A DNA stretch of 64,000 bases from RH-AL1 sp964235705 (lineage in GTDB: Bacteria > Pseudomonadota > Alphaproteobacteria > Rhizobiales > Beijerinckiaceae). The notes below the pieces were generated by a model. It made no database searches, was not told the origin of the DNA, and worked only from the letters and a program-made list of their open reading frames with translations. Made by a program: the position numbers and the translations under genes. This document shows positions 62,602 to 64,000 of the stretch, piece by piece; position 1 is the stretch's first letter, and every line of letters starts with the position of its first letter. The stretch is from contig CAXSDP010000011.1 in assembly GCA_964235705.1 (NCBI GenBank), positions 13,153 to 77,152 of the forward strand, read 5' to 3'.

Positions 62602-62847
62602 CTACCGGAACGGATTGGAACGAGCCATGCCGATCCCGTAGGTGCAAAGGACGATAGCCGACAAGATGAGGAGATAGAGCGCGACTTGGAACAGGGCCGG
62701 ATGCCAGACCCGCTGCAACAGTCCGCTTTCCAGGCCGCACCAGCGTAGGGCGAAAAGGAGGAGGTAGGCCAGCACCATCATCGGGGCCAACGGCGCCACG
62801 TAGACGCCGAACACGTTGACCTCGACGAAGTGGAACGCCCCCGGCAT
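62602..62847 (-). CDS. DUF1656 (AaeX-like) small membrane protein
   Basis: The product has 81 residues from the ATG at 62847. Two hydrophobic helices (VAPLAPMMVLAYLLLFALRW and PALFQVALYLLILSAIVLCTYG) and the EVNVFGVYVAPLAP start match DUF1656/AaeX. It starts 5 bp after the HlyD-type gene stop on the same strand. In the known aae operon AaeX accompanies the AaeAB efflux pump; its role is not defined. Confidence 0.87.
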   Translation of the reverse strand: MPGAFHFVEVNVFGVYVAPLAPMMVLAYLLLFALRWCGLESGLLQRVWHPALFQVALYLLILSAIVLCTYGIGMARSNPFR

Positions 62848-62852
62848 CGCGG

Positions 62853-63860
62853 CTAGCGCACGCCGGCGGGGCGCTCGACCGATCGGTCCGCGTTCCCATC
62901 CCCGCGCTGCGGATCGACCTGTACGGTGGCCGTCATACCCGCCGTCAGGAGCAGATCCGGCGGTACGAAGTCGATATGCACCCGCACCGGCACGCGTTGG
63001 GCGAGGCGAACCCAGGTGAACACGGGGTTCACGTTGGCGAGGCCGGCGTCGTCGGGGCTGGCGTTGGCCACGTTGATGCCCCGCGCGAAGCTCTCGACAT
63101 GGCCGCGAATGACTTCGGAGGCGCCCATCAACCAAACGCGGGCGGGATCGCCGACGTGGATGGGCTTGACCACCGTTTCCTCGAAGTAGCCGTCGACCCA
63201 GAACGAGTCGGCATCGACGATCGACAGGCTACGCGTGCCGGTCGTCGCATAGTCGCCGCGCTGGAGCAGGAGGTTGGTGATCCAGCCGTTGACCGGCGAA
63301 TGGATCTCGGTCCGTTCCAGGTTGAGCGTGGCCTGACTCAACTGCGCCTCGTGTTGGCGCAACGCGGCACCGGCGGTGTCGGCGCCGGTATTGTAGTTCT
63401 GCTGCTCCTCGGCGGTGACGGCGAGGTCGGTCAGCTTGTCGCGACGCGCGGCCTGAACCTTCTTGTTGGCGAAGTCAGCCTTGGCCTGGTCGACCAACGC
63501 CCGGTCGGCGTCGACGGTGTTCTGGTAGTCACGCGGGTCGATGCGCATCAGCAGGTCGCCGCGATGAACGTACTGATTGTCGTGGATCGGCAGGTCGACC
63601 ACGCGGCCCGACACCTCGGGTGCGAGGGACACCGTGTAGGCCCGCACGGCGCCATCGCGTGTCCAAGGCGTGCTGGTGTATGCGGAGAAGGCGGGCCAAC
63701 CGAGTACGGCGGCGATGACGCAGATCGCCAACGTCGAACCAACCGCGACGATCCGTCCAGCGAAGGCGCGACGGGGAGCGGCGCCCGGTATGGCCGGGGG
63801 ACCCCCTGGTTCGACATCCTGAACCCTGGCGGATCGTTCCTCGTCGACGGATCGCGTCAT
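62853..63860 (-). CDS. HlyD-family efflux periplasmic adaptor (AaeA/EmrA-like)
   Basis: The product has 335 residues. A membrane anchor near residues 36-58 (GRIVAVGSTLAICVIAAVLGW) is followed by the lipoyl half-motif TVSLAPEVSGRVVDLPIHDNQYV, a coiled-coil hairpin (about 115-180), and NLERTEIHSPVNGWITNLLLQRGDY. The beta-barrel part has VDGYFEETVVKPIHVGDPA. With a FUSC-type or MFS pump it forms an efflux system, in the AaeA group for aromatic acids. The DUF1656 gene follows. A partial gene lies upstream at the window edge. Confidence 0.9.
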   Translation of the reverse strand: MTRSVDEERSARVQDVEPGGPPAIPGAAPRRAFAGRIVAVGSTLAICVIAAVLGWPAFSAYTSTPWTRDGAVRAYTVSLAPEVSGRVVDLPIHDNQYVHRGDLLMRIDPRDYQNTVDADRALVDQAKADFANKKVQAARRDKLTDLAVTAEEQQNYNTGADTAGAALRQHEAQLSQATLNLERTEIHSPVNGWITNLLLQRGDYATTGTRSLSIVDADSFWVDGYFEETVVKPIHVGDPARVWLMGASEVIRGHVESFARGINVANASPDDAGLANVNPVFTWVRLAQRVPVRVHIDFVPPDLLLTAGMTATVQVDPQRGDGNADRSVERPAGVR

Positions 63861-63958
63861 TGACCCACCCTCGCCGCTCCAGTCGCCTCACGCGCGAAGG
63901 TGAAGTCCTCGGTCCTTCCGCCCCGCTTCGCCCATGACGCGCTGACGCCCGTTTCCGC

Positions 63959-64000
63959 TCACCGCTGCATTTGCATGAGTTGGTCCATGGGCATGGTTGT
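63959..64000 (-). CDS. 3' end of a gene running off the right edge
   Basis: The last 13 codons (TMPMDQLMQMQR then TGA) are in frame to the edge on the minus strand. The gene precedes the HlyD-type adaptor by about 98 bp. An AaeB/FUSC-type pump or another efflux component would fit the neighbourhood, but too little is visible to tell. Confidence 0.35.
   Translation of the reverse strand, partial: TTMPMDQLMQMQR

Overview
The window reads as chromosome of a high-GC alphaproteobacterium, most likely order Hyphomicrobiales (Rhizobiales). Supporting content: a compact alphaproteobacterial SRP RNA beside dnaX, a ubiA/rsmE divergent pair, DUF2125, DUF1328 and extensin-like proteins, a Porin_2-like leader, and GTG/TTG starts with GTGA overlaps. 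Family names rest on motifs read by eye; no database search was run. The sequence is a draft: a 100-N gap at 20436-20535 is flanked by an identical 55-bp sequence.

Layout. 1-4.0 kb (minus): a TPR/beta-barrel protein, a FecR-domain protein with a very long (T-P-V-x)n tail, and the N-terminus of a CHASE2 protein, a likely envelope signalling module. 4.1-9.6 kb: an HD-domain protein, a LysR regulator divergent from an FdhF/YdeP-type molybdopterin oxidoreductase, and a formate/nitrite-type channel. 9.6-13 kb: mobile-element debris, with a frameshifted IS3-family element lodged in a tRNA-Leu(CAG)-like 3' fragment, then a tyrosine integrase and an intact tRNA-Arg(CCG). 13.2-26.9 kb: metabolism and housekeeping (PLP beta-lyase, three-domain lysophospholipid transporter/acyltransferase/acyl-ACP synthetase, exported MsrB and MsrA, UbiA, RsmE, ureEFG without urease structural genes).

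27.0-39.4 kb is an accessory catabolic region: an orphan TRAP binding protein, two SDRs, an SCP-x-type thiolase and an acyl-CoA ligase on minus, with a divergent LysR gene, an SGNH hydrolase, a CocE/NonD hydrolase carrying an extra N-terminal domain, and an acyl-CoA-dehydrogenase-fold flavoprotein. Together they could take up, hydrolyse or hydroxylate, CoA-activate and thiolytically cleave an unknown carboxylic substrate.

39.6-46.2 kb returns to core genes (purQ, purS, dnaX, SRP RNA, an MFS transporter, nudC, queC). 46.1-50.7 kb is a three-gene glycan operon: UDP-galactopyranose mutase, a GT2 enzyme with a Rossmann-like N-terminal extension, and a GlfT2-like galactofuranosyltransferase. This predicts galactofuranose in a surface polysaccharide. 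51-64 kb holds a carotenoid oxygenase, exported cytochrome c, a very small MerR-type protein, an extensin-like lipoprotein, ribosomal protein L25, Pth, a ChaC-type cyclotransferase, PlsC, a YqaA-like membrane protein, DsbB and an AaeA/AaeX-type efflux pair that runs toward the right edge.

A recurrent feature is short (14-32 bp) tandem duplication. It occurs between genes in any length, but inside intact genes in multiples of three. The only non-triplet copy inside a gene breaks the IS transposase.
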